Source: Trema orientale
Lineage: Eukaryota > Streptophyta > Magnoliopsida > Rosales > Cannabaceae
Direction of reading: 5' to 3'
NCBI GenBank assembly: GCA_002914845.1
Contig: JXTC01000065.1
Span: forward strand, 608,413-672,412
Length of the DNA stretch: 64,000 nt
Positions within the stretch are counted from its first letter, which is position 1, and each line of letters begins with the position of its first letter. Shown one piece after another: positions 24,235 through 35,417 of this stretch. The notes beneath the pieces were generated by a model. The model had not been told where the DNA came from, made no database searches, and was given only the letters and a program-made list of their open reading frames with translations. The translations under genes were made by a program, and so were the position numbers.

Positions 24235-26515
24235 ATGCCTCTAGAATAATAAAATACCCAAAATGCCTTTATAGTAACTAAAGTATTCATAAAATTAAAA
24301 AATATCCAAAAATAAAAATTTAATTAACAAAATATCCCTAACTAAAAAACTCATAAAATTAAAAAATATAATAAAATACCCATATAATTCACAAATACCC
24401 AAAATGCCTCTAAAGTAATAAAATACCCAAAATATCGTTAGAGTAACTAAAAAACTCATAAAATTAAAAAATATAATAAAATATCCATAAAATTCACAAA
24501 ACACCGAAAATGCCCCAAGAGTAATAAAATACCGAAAATGCCCTTATAGTAACTAAAACACTCATTAAATTTAAAAATACCCAAAAATAACAATTTAATT
24601 CAGAAAATAATAAAATACCCATATAATTCACAAAATACCCAAAATGCTCCTAGAGTAATGAAATATCCAAAATGCCCTTAGAGTAACTAAAAAACTCAAA
24701 AAATTATAAAATACCCATAAAATTCACAAAATACCCAAAATGCCCTAAGGTAATAAAATATTAAAAATGCCTTTATAGTTACTAAAATACTTATAAAATT
24801 TAAAAATAAAAAAAAATACCCATATAATTAACAAAATACCTAAAATACCCATAGAGTAATGAAATACCTAAAATGCCCTTCGAGTAACTAAAAAACTCAT
24901 AAAATTAAAAATAATAATAAAATACACATAAAATTCACAAAATACCCAAATTACCCCTAGAGTAATAAAATATCCAAAATGCCCTTATAGTAACTAAAAC
25001 ACTCATAAAATTTAAAAATACCTAAAAATAATAATTTAATTCAAACAATAATAAAACACCGAAAATATCCATATAATTCACAAAATACCCAAAATGCCCC
25101 TAAAGTAATGAAATACCCAAAATGCCCTTAGAGTAACTAAAAACCTCATAAAATTAAAAATATAATAAAATACCCATAAAATTCATAAAATACCAAAATG
25201 CCTCTAGAGTAATAAAATACCCAAAGTGCCCTTGTAGTAACTAAAAAACTCATAAAATTAAAAAATATAATAAAATACCCAAAAAATTCACAAAATATCC
25301 AAAATACTCCTAGAGTAATAAAATACCCAAAATGCCCTTGTAGTAACTAAAAAACTTATAAAATTAAAAATATAATAAAATGCCCATATAATTAACAAAA
25401 TACCTAAAAAGTCCCTAGAGTAATAAAATACCCTAACTGCCTTTGTAGTAACTAAAAAACTTATAAAATTAAAAATATAATAAAATGCCCATATAATTAA
25501 CAAAATACCTAAAAAGCCCCTAGAGTAATAAAATACCCCAACTGCCCATATAGTAACCAACAAACTCATAAAATTAAAAAATATAATAAAATACCCATAA
25601 AATACCTAAAATGCCCGTAGAGTAGTAAAATACCTAAAATGCCCTTATAGTAACTAAAACACTCATAAAATTTAAAAAACTCAAAAATAACAATTTAATT
25701 CAGAAAATAATAAAATACCCAAAAATACCCATATAATTCACTAAATACCCAAAATGCCCCTGGAGTAATGAAATACCCAAAGTGCCCTTAGAGTAACTAA
25801 AAAACTCATAAAATTAATTAATATAATAAAATACCCATAAAATTCACAAAATACCCAAAATGCACCTAGAGTAAGAAAATACCCAAAGTACCCTCGTAGT
25901 AACTAAAATACTCATAAAATTAAAAAACATAATAAAATACCCATATAATTAACAAAATACCTAAAATGCCCCCTAGACTAATGAAATACCCCAAATGCCC
26001 TTGTAGTAACTAAAAAACTCATAAAATTAAAAAATATAATAAAATATCCATAAAATTTATAAAACACCCAAAATACCCCTAGAGTAATAAAATACCCAAA
26101 ATGCCCTTATGGTAACTAAAACACTCATAAAATTTAAAAATACCTAAAAATAAGAATTTAATTCAGAAAATAATAAAATACCCAAAAATACCCATATAAT
26201 TAACGAAATACCTAAAACGTCCCTAGAGTAATGAAATACCCCAAATGCCCTTGTAGTAACTAATAAACTCGTAAAATAAAAAAATATAATAAAATACCCA
26301 TAAAATTCACAAAATACCCAAAATGCCCCTAGAGTAATAAAATACCCCAAATGCCCTTGTAGTAACTAAATCCTCGTAAAATTAAAAATATAATAAAATA
26401 CCAATATAATTAACAAAATACTTAAAATACCCCTAGAGTAATGAAATACTGAAAATGCCCTTAGAATAATAAAATACCCATATAATTCACAAAAAATCCA
26501 AAATTCCTTTCTTAA
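24235..26515. repeat. 2.3 kb AT-rich minisatellite inside the CACTA element
   Basis: Built from AAATACCCAAAATGCCC(C/T)TAGAGTAATAAAATACCCAAAATGCCCTTATAGTAACTAAAA-CTCATAAAATT modules of roughly 120-160 bp, over a dozen copies with variable lengths. Shorter AAATACCCA words recur within each unit. Minus-strand open frames here are only repeat translation. Confidence 0.9.
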
Positions 26516-27124
26516 ATCATGAACACTAGAATGGTCACGACACGTAAACTAGTTTAGTATGTTCTTGATCATAACAGTTAGAGTTATTCAATTGTGATGA
26601 TCAAGACCATTCTAAACGAGTTGACATGTCATGACAAAGGTTGTAGTCACAGTCATAATATGTACATTTATTTGTACACATAGTGACTTTAATACATACA
26701 TGCATTACTTTAGTCATAAAGAAAATTACAACAGACCCGTTCAGGAGTTGATAAGAGATTATGCATCTCGATATCGATTCTTAAATTGTCCTATTTGGAT
26801 AGTTTGAGATTACACGTTATGTGTTGTCGTTCACTTATAAATATTGTTCTTTGATCGAGTTCTGATGGTATCTCCGTATGTTCTCTGGGTGTGTACATAT
26901 ATATACTACACTTAGAGGAGTTGGAGGGAGATGATGTCGGAATTTCGACGTGAACGGAACAATGTTTGAGTGAATGATGTACCACATAATAAAGTAATTC
27001 TGAATAGGATAGGGCCTTACCCTTTAGAAATAGAGTGATAAGATAGATTTAGGATACGTTTTGCATGATCATCCAAAACTATAGCTGAACACTTAGTTGT
27101 TGTGAATAATAATAGTAAGGATAT
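26516..27124. other. CACTA internal region before the transposase, no ORF
   Basis: Contains GAGTTGACATGTCATGACAAAGGTTGTAGTCACAGTCA and other moderately complex sequence that may be old coding DNA of the element. Nothing open is left. Confidence 0.35.
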
Positions 27125-27660
27125 ATGTGGACAAGAGTTGGATACATTTGAAAGATTATTAGTGTAATGCATATTGGAATGGTGCAATTGCATTTACAGA
27201 AAGGGTAAAATAATATGTCAATGACTAAGGCAAAGTTAAATACCCTTGTCTGATATGTCGGAATGTGTTACATCAGACTGTTGAAATGCTGGAAGCACAT
27301 TTGATAGACAATGGGTTTGATTCATTGTATACTAATTGGATCTTCCATGGAGAAGTTGTTGAGATTCGTCTTTCTTGTAATAATATTCACGTAGAAAATG
27401 TTGATCCGACAGATAAGATGATGGACATATTACAAGATTTTATTGGGCCAGAAAATGCAGATGGTGGTGAAAATGAATACGATATGGGAGATGATGTGGC
27501 AATGAGACCATCTGTATCTGGCCAACAATATGATGAGTTATTCTCTGAAGTGGAAGCTGAGTTGTATTCGGGATGCACCAGTTACTTATCTTTGAACTTT
27601 TTGGTCAAACTTATGCATTTGAAAGTAATGCATAAGTGGACTAATAAGTTGTTTGATAGT
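27125..27660 (+). pseudogene. CACTA tnp2 transposase, N-terminal part
   Basis: The frame begins near VDKSWIH and, after stops, continues as YPCLICRNVLHQTVEMLEAHL...GFDSLYTNWIFHGE. This is the transposase-associated domain found at the N-terminus of plant TNP2 proteins, with its C-x2-C pair. The open part is 27265 onward. At 27660 the reading frame runs into the gypsy LTR; the coding sense resumes at 35418. In a working element TNP2 cuts and joins the CACTA ends. Confidence 0.75.
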
Positions 27661-29187
27661 TGTCTACGCTCAAGATATACTAGCGGCTATCGCAGTATAG
27701 ATTAAGGTGTCGATCCCACAGAGAAGTAAATCAACAATAGAAGGTAACGAAAAATAGAAAGAAAAATTGAAAATAAAAATAAACTGAGCAATAAATTAAA
27801 ATAATCACAAAATAATAAATAAAAATACCAATATGAGAAAACAAGGCTTCAAGATTTACCTAATTGCTCGCCTAACTGTTACCAACTTTGATTCCTATTT
27901 ATCACTCAATTATATGTTTCACATCCCAAACACATAACCGGAAAATATAGCAATTAAGAACAAATATTAATCTAAAATATTCAATGTGAGAAATTCTTCC
28001 AATTAACACTAAAATAATCTATCTTATTAGTTATCTAAGATCGACAATATATCACAGAGACAATACTGCAGTAAAAGATCAACTAATAAAATAAATATAA
28101 TTATAATCTAGTTTAGATCACCACATAAAGAAAGTATGACTGAATTTATATGAGAAACTAGAAAATAATATATTGAAAATAAAAATATTGAAGAATTTAA
28201 CAAACCAAATTTATAAGCGTTGAAGCACTATTAGGAATCAAAGCTGGAAAACAGAAAAACTACACAACTAAGATCATCTCTCTAGCCTCTCTAAAAACTA
28301 GCCTGACATCTCACTCATCTCACACTCTCTCTCTAGAAAAAGTAGAGTTTTCTATCTCAAAATTGGTGTATTTTTTCTCTCACGTTCTGGGTATTTATAG
28401 TTGAGGTTGGAGTGTTGTGCAAGTTCCCACGTCTCTAAAAGTGGCTTCTGATTGGTCATGTGATGTGTCAATTTCCCATAATTCTCTCTTTCCCTTTCTC
28501 TCTCTTCCTCTTTATTATTCACGTTTTCTGAGCCTTAGAAAATAATCCAGTGCGGCCGAAACACGTGAACTCGGCACGAAAATCGCATGTGATTCGCTGG
28601 AGCAAAAGTCAAAGTCAGCAGGCTGAGGTGGCGGCTTTTAGTTGGGCGGAGAACCGGTTGCACGGGAGCCGCGAATCACAGGATCAGACATGGCTGGTAG
28701 CATCTCCAGCACGCGGGCCCCAGCTGTTCCCTGCCTTGGACGCGCCAGCTTCTCCGCGTGAGATACACGTGCCCGCCTGGTTGCTTGTTGACCGCGATCG
28801 ACGGCCGAGATCGCGCATGGACTTCTTTTTCCCACTCGCGTGACTGGAGCAGCATTTTTCCGAAATTTTCCTTTTCTTTTTTTTGTTTTTATTTTTCATT
28901 TAACCTAAATCAAATAAAATTAAAACAAAATCAAATAAAGTAAATAAATAACAAATCATAATCAAAATTAAATAAATTCCAAATTTAATTAAATAAAACT
29001 AAATTATCTGAACTAAACTAAATTAAATTAAATACCTAAAATCTAATAAAAATTAAATAAAATTATATCTAAATACTAAAAATCAAATTAGCTATAAAAT
29101 TACCTAAATTAAACTAAAAATTACTAAAAAACACACAAAATATTTAAGAAAAAGAACATAAATAACTCTATTTTTATAGAGTTATCA
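27661..29187 (-). repeat. 3' LTR of the gypsy element
   Basis: TGTCTACGCTCAA...GAGTTATCA, matching 33897-35417 nearly base for base. It ends in a hairpin AATAACTCTA...TAGAGTTAT. A GC-rich island lies at 28545-28850. Confidence 0.9.
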
Positions 29188-29200
29188 CACCCCCAAACTT
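29188..29200 (-). other. Polypurine tract of the gypsy element
   Basis: The minus strand reads AAGTTTGGGGGTG directly before the 3' LTR. A G-rich tract here is the usual plus-strand primer site of LTR elements. Confidence 0.7.
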
Positions 29201-30882
29201 AAACTTTGCTAGTCCCTAGCAAAAGAAAAGAAAAACCTAAAAGAAAAATCTAAACACCTAAACACAACTCAGTTCAATTCTCAAAAATTTTGCCTCAAAA
29301 ATTTCACATAATATAAAGCTCAAAGAAAAACTATGAACACTGCAAACAGTCTAGAATTTCAATTCAAATGCTCATTTAACCTTACTTAAAATTCTTGAGA
29401 GTGTGTGTGAACAATAACATTTAATCATTCATAACCCAGTTCAGTTTATACAATCAAGTGTCATATATACAATCTCTAAATGATAAATAAACTTCATAAG
29501 CCTGTTTTGCATACCACTCTCCACTAATGCAGACCAATACTGCACCAAAGATCATTAGGCCTTTATTTAAGCTTGTAACGTATGGATAGGGTAAAGGTAG
29601 GATAATAGTCATTTTTATAGCTCAAATTACCTAAAGCACATAGCTTATTCTCAGATCTTTATGAATCTCCATCTCAAACACTGCATTAATACAACCCCCA
29701 AACTTATTTTTCACTTCCTTATACAGTTCACTTTTATTTTCATTCAAACTCCTCTTGTTTTTTGTCAGACTTTTTTCATTCATTTTTTTTAAGTGATATA
29801 CCCCCAAACTTATGATTTTTACTATTCTTCTCTTTTCACAAGAGTATAATACTTTTTTTTTTTTTTAGCCTCAAAAAGACATTTTAAAACACCACCCTTC
29901 CTCCCATAATATCATATAACTTAAAATATGCTTAATAAAGATCACATGTGCTATAAGGCAGAAGGGTAAGATGTCGGAAATCATTATAAACTTTAGGCCA
30001 AAAATATGGGTAACAAAGAAAAGGATAAGATTAAGCTCAAAGGGGTAAACTAAGGATTTACAAGTGTCAAAGATAGGCTTGAAAGGCTCAAACGATCCAA
30101 AAATGGACTAAATCATATTTCTAATACAGCTTAGTCTAGAATTTCGCCTCAAGTGATAATCAAATAGGTTCTAGAGTTTATTGATGAGATTTCAAGAATT
30201 CACTTAATCACATAAACTTTCTCTAAGCAAACAAAATAATTAAAATGCAACTGAGTGCTCAAAAATATTCAAGAATCATAAGCAAAGATCAAACTAACAT
30301 AAGAACCAAGCACACAGACAAAAACAATATTCATTATTTTTCTAAGAACTTCATTCAGTAAAACCAAATCTTATCATCAGCATTTGATCATCAAACTGAG
30401 TCATATCTAAAAATTACTTCTTCTTTTTTCAATTTTTTTTTTCAAAAATTTTTTTTTCAATTTTTTTTTCTGGAAAAATTTGTACATGTATGAAAAATAT
30501 GTGCATTAAAAATGTGCATGCATATGCCACTACCCCCAACCTAAATCAGACAGTATCCTCATTGTCAGAAAATATAGAAAAGAAAAGAAAAGAGCAAAGG
30601 ATAGAGCACACCTGAATGGTAGAGAGTCCACATGAAGTATAGGCTTTCTAATGAATAGGCTAAAGAAGAGGATGAAAACAAACTAAAAAAAACAAAAATA
30701 AATAATCCTAAGAAAAAAATAAAATATGGTACAGAAAGATAAAACCTGATCAGTCATGGTAGACAGGAGCCACTAAAGTGATCTCCTCAGGTTGGTCTAC
30801 CCTTTCCACAAAATTCTTCAACCGTTGTCAAACACATGTCTGGGCCCCTCAGATTGTGGAGCTGAGTGGTCTCTCAAAGTCT
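29201..30882 (-). other. Non-coding 3' internal region of the gypsy element
   Basis: Where RT, RNase H and integrase would be expected there is only AT-rich, T-run-bearing sequence with short frames. It is the main sign that the element is a deletion derivative or a non-autonomous lineage. Confidence 0.7.
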
Positions 30883-32121
30883 TCACATCAAACGGTTTCG
30901 GCTTATCTCCTTCAGGAGGCAACTTCTCAAAGTATGGCTGAAAGATTTCTTTTGCTTATCCTGTATCTTAAAATGAGCAAAAACATTAATATTATCAGGA
31001 TAAAACAAATTTTCACTCTCAACATCACGAAAGATATGACTCAAAGGATCACACTTGTAGCTCTTGTCAATCTCCTCTGTTACTAACGCATCTATCACAT
31101 CAGTATGATAACACTCATCATCATCTTGTGGTTGCTTTCCAACGTGAGAAATATTTACCTCCAAAGTCATGTTCCCAAATGATAACTTCATTAGACCATT
31201 CCTACAATTAATGAGGGTATTTGCTGTAGCAAGGAAAGGTCTTCCTAAGATTAGAGGGATCTTGGACTCTATGTCAACCACAGATTGAGTATCCAGGATA
31301 AGAAAATCAACAGGATAGTAGAATTTATCAATTTGCAGCAAAACATCTTCTATTATCCCTCTCGGTCTCCACACAGAACGATTGACAAGCTGAAGTACCA
31401 CAGATGTGGGCTTGATTTCTCCAAGACCTAGTCGCAAGTATACAGAATATGGCATGAGATTTACACTTGCTCCCAGGTCTAAAAGCGCTTGGCCGAACTC
31501 GTGTGTCCCTATGTGGCAGGTGATAGTGGGACAACTTGGATCCTTGTATTCGGGCAGTATTTTCTGCTCAATTACCGCACTTACCTGCTCGGTCAAGAAT
31601 GCAGTCTTCTTGACATGGTGCCTTTTTTTTATGGTGCACAGATCTTTGATCACCTTAGCGTATGATGGTACCTGCTTGATCACATGTAACAAAGGCAGAT
31701 TAATTTTAACTTGCTTAAGGTTTTCGAGGATCTCACCTTGATTTTTCAGTATTTTTCCTGTTTTGAGAGCTTGAGGAAAAGGCACTTTAACCGGAAATTT
31801 CTTTTCAGCTTCTTGTGGAGGGGCATCTTGAGTACTATCAAGGGTGGTAGTATCACTTGGTAGAGTTGGACCATCTAAAGTCTTACCACTTCGAGTAGTA
31901 ATGGAATTGACCTCTTTAATATTTTGCGTATCAGTGCCAGAGGTTTGTGCCAAGTGTTGCCCCTTCGGATTGGACTGAGGTTGGGCAGGAAATCTTCCAC
32001 GCTCTTGTACAGTAAGAGCGCTAGTCAGCTTAGTTATCTGACTCTTAATCTCTTTATTCTCTTCCACCACCTGTGTAAGTACAGACTCAAACTTTTGATT
32101 AGTTTTATTCTGTGCCTCCAT
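30883..32121 (-). CDS. Gypsy gag C-terminus and aspartic protease ORF
   Basis: The 412-codon ORF has SITTRSGKTL near residue 73, the protease active site ALLDLGASVNLMP (Asp215; the family uses DLGA) and the conserved IPLILGRPFLAT at 289-299. These match Athila/Tat-type retroelement proteases, which mature the Gag polyprotein. The ORF stops about 110 residues after the protease core, with no RT following. It is preceded by two gag ORFs on the same strand, with short gaps that suggest stop or frameshift breaks. Confidence 0.85.
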   Translation of the reverse strand: MEAQNKTNQKFESVLTQVVEENKEIKSQITKLTSALTVQERGRFPAQPQSNPKGQHLAQTSGTDTQNIKEVNSITTRSGKTLDGPTLPSDTTTLDSTQDAPPQEAEKKFPVKVPFPQALKTGKILKNQGEILENLKQVKINLPLLHVIKQVPSYAKVIKDLCTIKKRHHVKKTAFLTEQVSAVIEQKILPEYKDPSCPTITCHIGTHEFGQALLDLGASVNLMPYSVYLRLGLGEIKPTSVVLQLVNRSVWRPRGIIEDVLLQIDKFYYPVDFLILDTQSVVDIESKIPLILGRPFLATANTLINCRNGLMKLSFGNMTLEVNISHVGKQPQDDDECYHTDVIDALVTEEIDKSYKCDPLSHIFRDVESENLFYPDNINVFAHFKIQDKQKKSFSHTLRSCLLKEISRNRLM

Positions 32122-32241
32122 AAATGCCTGAAGTGTTTCCTCTAAAGGATTTCTATTGGGTCGTGCATTGTATTGAGGTACAGAGTAATTCCTAGGTGGT
32201 GGTGCCTCAGTGTTCCAGTTATTGGTACTAAATGATGCAAG

Positions 32242-32694
32242 CTAGTTTTGATTAGACCTCCAGCTAAAGTTTGGATGGTTTCTCCAACCAGGATTGTACG
32301 TGTCAGAGTATGGTGAGAAAGGCTTTCTAAACGTTCCTAAGGCATTGCATTGGTCTTCATAAACCCCTCTCATCTCACTGTAAGTTGGGCAATCCTGAGC
32401 TAAATGTTCTACTCCCCCACAGACAAAACATGTAGCTTGAGATTCCACCCTAGCAACCGTATGTGTGACTCTACTATCTCTAGTTTTCAAAGCCTCTAAT
32501 TCCCTAGTCGCAGCTTCGAGTTGGGCTTTAAGGCTATCTTCTTCCCTAAGATGGTAGATTCCGGTTGGTCGTGATCTATTAGTGCTATCAGTAGTACTAG
32601 GTCCAGTCCACGTGTGAGCTTTCTCAGCTAACTCATTCAGGTAGTCTATGGCTTCATTTGGGTCTTTTTGTAGGAATTCTCCATTGCATATCAT
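32242..32694 (-). pseudogene. Gypsy gag, zinc-knuckle part
   Basis: A 150-codon fragment with YLNELAEKAHTW, typical of Athila/Tat gag, and the knuckle CFVCGGVEHLAQDC (C-x2-C-x4-H-x4-C). It continues the upstream gag ORF after a break near 32695-32745. Confidence 0.8.
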
Positions 32695-32744
32695 CTCTAT
32701 AAATTGGCGCTCCCTAATGGTTAATCCCTCGTAGAATTAACTTA

Positions 32745-33425
32745 CTAGTCGTCAATTTTTGTACCCATATGTGGGCACATGTTCAATAACTCTTTGAATC
32801 TCTCCCAGGCTTGATATAAAGTTTCACTATCTTTTTGGGAAAAGGTTGAGATCTGTCTTTTAAGGCTGCTGGTCTTATGGTGCGGGAAGTATTTGTTAAA
32901 GAAAGCTCGGGTCATTTTTGTCCATGTACCTATGGATCTCAGTCTCAAAGAGTATAGCCAACTCTTCGCTTTATCTTTCAAGGAGAATGGGAAAAATTTT
33001 AACCTAACAGTATATACTGCATTGGGTTGGCTATGGAAAGTGGCCACTACCTCTTCAAATTCCCTAATATGCAAATATGGATTTTCGCTATCTAGGCCAT
33101 GGAAGTTAGGTAAAAGTTGAATCATGCCAGGTTTAAAATCCATTTGCGGTGTATTTTGTGGAAAAATGATGCATGAAGGTGTGGCTGTGCGGGTTGGATG
33201 TAGGTAATCATTTAAAGTCCTAGCAGCGTTATTCTCAATTTGATTCATGTTGGCTGGTAAAGGTGTTTCTGACGTATCTGTCCCTGACCAAGAGGATGAA
33301 TCTTCTTCAAAATCTAGTCGTCTGCTAAGTCTTCCTGTTTCGTCTCTATGCCAAGACATACACCCAAGTTTTTTTTTTTTTTTATTATTTTTTTTTTTTG
33401 AAAAAAAGTTGTGAAGTAAACGCAA
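32745..33425 (-). CDS. Gypsy gag, retrotransposon gag domain
   Basis: The 226-codon ORF has LRIRE-like HIREFEEVVATF, LKFFPFSLKDKAKSWLYSL and FFNKYFPHHKTSSLKRQISTFSQ, the core of the plant retrotransposon gag domain. The lysine-rich first 20 residues come from a T/A run, so the true start may be the Met near MSWHRDE. It forms the particle shell in working elements. Confidence 0.8.
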   Translation of the reverse strand: MRLLHNFFSKKKNNKKKKKLGCMSWHRDETGRLSRRLDFEEDSSSWSGTDTSETPLPANMNQIENNAARTLNDYLHPTRTATPSCIIFPQNTPQMDFKPGMIQLLPNFHGLDSENPYLHIREFEEVVATFHSQPNAVYTVRLKFFPFSLKDKAKSWLYSLRLRSIGTWTKMTRAFFNKYFPHHKTSSLKRQISTFSQKDSETLYQAWERFKELLNMCPHMGTKIDD

Positions 33426-33874
33426 AAAGTATACACTAAGAATGTTCCCAGATCAATTGGAAAGGGTGCAAAAGGTCCCACTTAAAACCCAACTTTTCTA
33501 GACAGAACTCCCCGAGGTTCCCAGGTGAGTTGGAGGGGTCACGGTTGCTGTCCTTATTATTCTGTAACCAATCTTTCTTAGGTAATGCCTTTGTGACAGA
33601 ACAATCCCAGTTTCTACCAATTACGCAAACAACACAAATTTTTTTTTTTAAAAAAAATTAAAATTAAAAAAAAATGAGGGAAAAAATAGCTAATTAAAAA
33701 CCTAAAGTCCAAAAAATTAATAAACCTAATTAATAAAAATAAAAACTAAACTAAAAAAAAAAAGAAAACAAAATTTAAAAATAAAAGAAACTAAACCTAT
33801 AAGAAAAATATTTTTACAAAAATCTATAAGAAAAAGGATGAAAGAATTGTGTACCTTTCTCGTTAATTTGGCTT

Positions 33875-33891
33875 CCCCAGCAACGGCGCCA
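33875..33891 (-). other. Primer-binding site, Asp-tRNA
   Basis: The minus strand reads TGGCGCCGTTGCTGGGG, the complement of the 3' end of plant Asp-tRNA (GTC) with one mismatch. It lies 5 bases inside the 5' LTR. Asp-tRNA priming is known for Athila-type elements. Confidence 0.75.
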
Positions 33892-33896
33892 AATTT

Positions 33897-35417
33897 TGTC
33901 TACGCTCAAAATATACTAGCGGCTATCGCAGTATAGATTAATGTATCGATCCCACAGAGAAGTAAATCAACAATAAAAGGTAACGAAAAATAAAAAGAAA
34001 AATTAAAAATAAAAATAAACTGAGCAATAAATTAAAATAATCACAAAATAATAAATGAAAATACCAATATGAGAAAACAAGGCTTTAAGATTTACCTAAT
34101 TGCTCGCCTAACTGTTACCAACTTTGATTCCTATTTATCACTCAATTATATGTTTCACATCCCAAACACATAAGCGGAAAATATAGCAATTAAGAACAAA
34201 TATTAATCTAAAATATTCAATATGAGAAATTCTTCCAATTATACCAAAATAATTTATCTTATTAGTTATCTAAGATCAACAATATATCACAGAGACAATA
34301 CTGCAGTAAAAGATCAACTAATAAAACAAATATAATTATAATCTAGTTTAGATCACCACATAAAGAAAGCATGACTGAATTTATATGAGAAACTAGAAAA
34401 TAATATATTGAAAATAAAAATATTGAAGAATTTAACAAACCAAATTTATAAGCGTTGAAGCACTCTCAGGAATCAAAGCTGGAAAATAGAAAAACTATAC
34501 AACTAAGATCATCTCTCTAGCCTCTCTAAAAACTAGCCTGACATCTCACTCATCTCACACTCTCTCCCTAGAAAAAGTAGAGTTTTCTCTCTCAAAATTG
34601 GTGTGTTTTTTTTCCTCTCACGTTCTGGGTATTTATAGCTGAGATTGGAGTATTGTGCAAGTTCCCATGTCTCTAAAAGTGGCTTCTGATTGGTCATGTG
34701 ATGTGTCAATTTCTCACAATTCTCTCTTTCCCTTTCTCTCTCTTCCTCTTTATTATTCACGTTTTCTAAGCCTTAGAAAATAATCCAGTGCGGCCGAAAC
34801 ACGTGAACTTGGCACGAAAATCGCATCTGATTCGCTGGAGCAAAAGTCAAAGTCAGCAGGCTGAGGTGGCGACTTTTAGTTGGGCGGAGAACCGGTTGCA
34901 CGGGAGCCGCGAATCACAGGATCAGACACGGCTGGCAGTATCTCCAGCACGCGGGCCCCAGCTGTTCCCTGCCTTGGACGCGCAAGCTTCTCCGCGTGAG
35001 ATACACGCGCCCGCCTGGTTGCTTGTTGACCGCGATCGACGGCCGAGATCGTGCATGGACTTCTTTTTCCCACTCGCGTGACTAGAGCAGCATTTTTCCG
35101 AAATTTTCCTCTTCTTTTTTTTTTTTTTCTTTTTCATTTAACCTAAATCAAATAAAATTAAAACAAAATCAAATAAAATAAATAAATAAAAATCCATAAT
35201 CAAAATTAAATAAATTCTGAATTTAATTAAATAAAACTAAATTATCTAAACTAAACTAAATTAAATTAAATACCTAAAATCTAATAAAAATTAAATATCT
35301 AAATACTAAAAATCAAATTAACTATAAAATTACCTAAATTAAACTAAAAATCACTAAAAAACACACAAAATATTTAAGAAAAAGAACATAAATAACTCTA
35401 TTTTCATAGAGTTATCA
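33897..35417 (-). repeat. 5' LTR of the gypsy element
   Basis: Second LTR, next to the primer-binding site, so it is the 5' LTR on the minus strand. The GC-rich island is repeated at 34785-35090. Confidence 0.9.

Larger units (their letters stand above)
27661..35417 (-). mobile_element. Ty3/gypsy LTR element (Athila/Tat-like), non-autonomous, nested in CACTA
   Basis: LTRs at 27661-29187 and 33897-35417 are nearly identical and flanked by a perfect 5-bp duplication ATAGT (27656-27660, 35418-35422). On the minus strand the internal part holds an Asp-tRNA primer site, gag, protease, and then 1.7 kb without reverse transcriptase, RNase H or integrase, ending in a polypurine tract. It therefore depends on a partner element. 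The close LTR match points to a fairly recent insertion into an already old transposase. Confidence 0.9.

Noticed and set aside
24295..26350. Minus-strand ORFs rich in FYYSRGFLGIL repeats
   Set aside because: They are translations of the minisatellite; frames shift from unit to unit.
24235..26515. Resemblance of the regular repeat to a CRISPR array
   Set aside because: The host is a plant, the units are contiguous and variable in length, and there are no unique spacers or cas genes.
28550..28943. ORFs on both strands in the gypsy LTR GC island (also 34788-35137)
   Set aside because: Several overlapping frames are open at once, which fits GC-rich composition better than coding; kept only as a low-interest finding.
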